A stretch of 64,000 nucleotides of DNA. Origin: an uncultured Bradyrhizobium sp. GTDB taxonomy: Bacteria > Pseudomonadota > Alphaproteobacteria > Rhizobiales > Xanthobacteraceae. The DNA lies in NCBI RefSeq assembly GCF_947648125.1, contig NZ_CANSMR010000012.1:1-64000 (forward strand), given 5' to 3'. Within the stretch, counting starts at the first letter, position 1. Every line of letters begins with the position of its first letter. Positions 62,322-64,000 of this stretch are shown here, piece after piece. A program made the translations under genes and the position numbers. The notes below the pieces were generated by a model. That model was given only the letters and a program-made list of their open reading frames with translations, made no database searches and was not told where the DNA came from.

Positions 62322-63686
62322 ATGACACGGCAAATGGCGCTGGTCGGCTTTTTGCAGGCGCAGAACTGCACCAACCTGCCGAGCTCCTGGCGGCACCCGG
62401 AGTCGCGCGACGATTCGATGTCGGCGGACTACTACCAGGAAATCGCGCGCATTCTGGAGCGCGGCAAGTTCCACATGGCATTCTTCGACGATCGCCTCGC
62501 AATGCCCGACCGCTACGGCAACGATCACGCCCACACCGTCGAGTACGGCATCCGCTGCGTGAAGATGGACCCGATCGTGGTGCTGACCACGATGGGCATG
62601 GTCACCACGAAGCTCGGCCTGGCCTCGACCGCGTCCACCACCTATTTCGAGCCGTTCGACGTCGCCCGCCGCTTCGCCACGCTCGATTTGATGACGGGTG
62701 GCCGCGCCGCGTGGAACGTGGTGACGTCAGTCAATGACGGCGAGGCGCTCAACATGGGCCGCGCGCAGCATCTCGAGCACGATCTCCGCTATGATCGCGC
62801 CGACGAATTCATGGAGGTGGTGCTCGGCCACTGGGACGCCTGGGAAGACGGCTCGCTGGTGATCGACAAGAAGAGCGGCCGCTTTGCCGATCCGGCCAAG
62901 GTGAAGCGGCTCGATCACAAGGGCGCGTTCTTCACCTCGCGCGGCCCGTTCACGGTGCCGCGCTCGGCGCAGGGCCATCCCGTCGTGATCCAGGCCGGCG
63001 CCTCCGGCCGCGGCCAGCGCTTTGCCGGGCGTTGGGGCGAGGTGATCTTCACCGCGGCGCGCAACCTCGCCAACGCCAAGCAGGGCTATGACGCGATCCG
63101 GGGCGAAGCCGTCAAGGCCGGGCGCGATCCGGACCAGATGTTCCTCTGCAACCTGATCACGCCGGTCACCGGCGCTACCAAGGCCGAGGCCGAGGACCGG
63201 ATGGCCGTGATCCAGAAGCTGCCGCTCGAGATCGACGCGCTGTCGCTGCTCGCCGAAGGCCTCAACTTCGATTTCGGCGCCAAGGGGATCGACGAACCGC
63301 TCACCACCGAAGAGCTGCAGGGCATGCAAGGCATGCTCGGCATCCGCGACGGCGTGCTGCGCACCTCCGGCAAGACCAATCCCTCGACCCGCGACTTCAT
63401 CACCTTCTCCGGCCGCGGCCAGGTGCAGGACGCGATGGTCGGCGGCCCGAAGGAGATCGCCGACCGGCTGGAGGAAATGTTCGAAGGCCGCGGCTGCGAC
63501 GGCTTCGTCATCGCCGCGAGCTATGTGCCGGGCTCCTACGCCGACTTCGTCGACCACGTGGTGCCCGAGTTGCAGAAGCGCGGCCTGTTCCACAAGGACT
63601 ACGCCGGCACCACGCTACGCGAGAACCTCGGGCTGAAGCGCCCGGCTGCCGGCGCCTGGAAGACCCGCGCGCAGGCCGCGGAATAG
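62322..63686 (+). CDS. NtaA/SnaA/DszA-type flavin-dependent monooxygenase
   Basis: The 454-residue product is a class C (luciferase-like) flavoprotein: FFDDRLAMPDRYGNDHAHTVEYG, LASTASTTYFEPFDVARRFATLD, MTGGRAAWNVVTSVNDGEALN, VIQAGASGRGQRFAGRWGEVIF. The NtaA family oxidises nitrilotriacetate and related amines or sulfonates using FMNH2 from a separate reductase, not seen here. AGGAGAACGAC precedes the ATG. 24 bp after the dehydrogenase. Confidence 0.93.
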   Translation: MTRQMALVGFLQAQNCTNLPSSWRHPESRDDSMSADYYQEIARILERGKFHMAFFDDRLAMPDRYGNDHAHTVEYGIRCVKMDPIVVLTTMGMVTTKLGLASTASTTYFEPFDVARRFATLDLMTGGRAAWNVVTSVNDGEALNMGRAQHLEHDLRYDRADEFMEVVLGHWDAWEDGSLVIDKKSGRFADPAKVKRLDHKGAFFTSRGPFTVPRSAQGHPVVIQAGASGRGQRFAGRWGEVIFTAARNLANAKQGYDAIRGEAVKAGRDPDQMFLCNLITPVTGATKAEAEDRMAVIQKLPLEIDALSLLAEGLNFDFGAKGIDEPLTTEELQGMQGMLGIRDGVLRTSGKTNPSTRDFITFSGRGQVQDAMVGGPKEIADRLEEMFEGRGCDGFVIAASYVPGSYADFVDHVVPELQKRGLFHKDYAGTTLRENLGLKRPAAGAWKTRAQAAE

Positions 63687-63698
63687 AAGGACATCATC

Positions 63699-64000
63699 AT
63701 GCGCTGGCTGAAATTCACCGCCGCGGGCACCACGTCTTGGGGCCTCGTCGAGGGCGACACCGTCATCACCGTGAACGGCGATCCGTTCGGTGAATGGAGC
63801 AAGACGGCGAAGACCCACGCCTTGAAGGACGTCAAGATCGAGCTGCCGCTGATCCCGCGCACCTTCTACTGCGTCGGACTGAACTATCTGAAGCACCTCA
63901 AGGAGGCCGCCGACAAGGCCGGCACGGTGCCGAACGTCCCTGATCGACCCGAGATCGGTTACCGCGCGCAGAACGCGCTGATCGCCCATGACGAGAACGT
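63699..64000 (+). CDS. Fumarylacetoacetate hydrolase family protein, N-terminal part (cut by window end)
   Basis: The first ~100 residues are seen: MRWLKFTAAGTTSWGLVEG, an N-terminal cap, and then the start of the catalytic domain with FYCVGLNYLKHLKEAA. This matches FAH/2-keto-4-pentenoate hydratase-type enzymes that hydrolyse C-C bonds of diketones using Mg. AAGGACATCATC precedes the ATG. It follows the monooxygenase by 12 bp, so the three genes form a likely catabolic operon. Confidence 0.9.
   Translation, partial: MRWLKFTAAGTTSWGLVEGDTVITVNGDPFGEWSKTAKTHALKDVKIELPLIPRTFYCVGLNYLKHLKEAADKAGTVPNVPDRPEIGYRAQNALIAHDEN

Noticed and set aside
60891-62534. N-terminal extension of the GAF/GGDEF/EAL frame by ~550 residues
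   Set aside because: It is the antisense shadow of the LDH2-family gene at 61245-62297, which has clear motifs and a ribosome binding site. The extension has an Arg/His-rich shadow composition and no domain.
1-64000. tRNA genes, rRNA, transposases, integrases, prophage, CRISPR arrays
   Set aside because: I scanned the intergenic regions and proteins by eye and saw no T-loop-like tRNA ends, transposase or phage motifs, or spaced direct repeats. A dedicated RNA search was not possible.

Overview
The window reads as a chromosomal segment of a Bradyrhizobium-type alphaproteobacterium. The grounds are high GC with strong third-position bias, rhizobial-type protein families, a soluble class I cytochrome c, glycolate/lactate oxidation genes, lysine/alanine-rich histone-like proteins, and three kinds of intergenic palindromic repeat that I recognise from this genus. 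Species is not resolvable from sequence alone. No rRNA, tRNA, CRISPR array, phage or insertion sequence was seen.

Layout. 1-7.6 kb: the 3' end of groEL with its terminator, then mostly single genes: a small membrane protein, a divergent monooxygenase/MarR pair around a perfect palindrome, secreted proteins of unknown role, a PaaI-type thioesterase, an AdaA-like regulator, and a GNAT gene that appears frameshifted. 7.7-25.4 kb: carbon and redox metabolism. It holds a lactate permease, an SbmA/BacA-type ABC transporter, a TorF-type porin, a histone H1-like protein, the glycolate oxidase subunits glcE-glcF and, about 4 kb away, glcD, with two tandem acyltransferase paralogues between. A cytochrome c, a PoxB-type pyruvate dehydrogenase and an alpha/beta hydrolase follow. 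25.4-36.9 kb: a PEGA-like lipoprotein, a TPR protein, rpmJ (L36), an amidohydrolase, a run of dienelactone hydrolase, haloacid dehalogenase and YbaK genes, then an 811-residue protein that joins a trypsin-like protease, a zinc phospholipase C/S1-P1 nuclease-like domain and a histone-like tail. A LysR gene divergent from pirin and wrbA closes this part.

37-55 kb is an exopolysaccharide (EPS) locus. It has a FemAB/CelD-like acyltransferase, a JmjC/cupin-like protein, three glycosyltransferase candidates, two Wzy/ligase-type membrane proteins, a radical SAM enzyme, GH26-like and GH5-like hydrolases, a Wzx-type flippase, a methyltransferase, a polysaccharide deacetylase and a Wzz-type co-polymerase with a degenerate kinase domain. 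Together these look like a Wzx/Wzy pathway with modification and trimming enzymes. No initiating glycosyl-1-phosphate transferase is seen inside the window.

55-64 kb: a DUF1080 protein, a periplasmic cupin, a 1387-residue c-di-GMP protein (five GAF repeats, GGDEF, EAL), and then an LDH2-family dehydrogenase, an NtaA-type flavin monooxygenase and a fumarylacetoacetate hydrolase-family gene cut by the window end. These last three are close together and look like a catabolic operon.

The best candidate for something undescribed is the protease/phospholipase-nuclease/histone-tail fusion at 31859-34294. Second is the EPS locus with its radical SAM enzyme and kinase-dead-looking co-polymerase.
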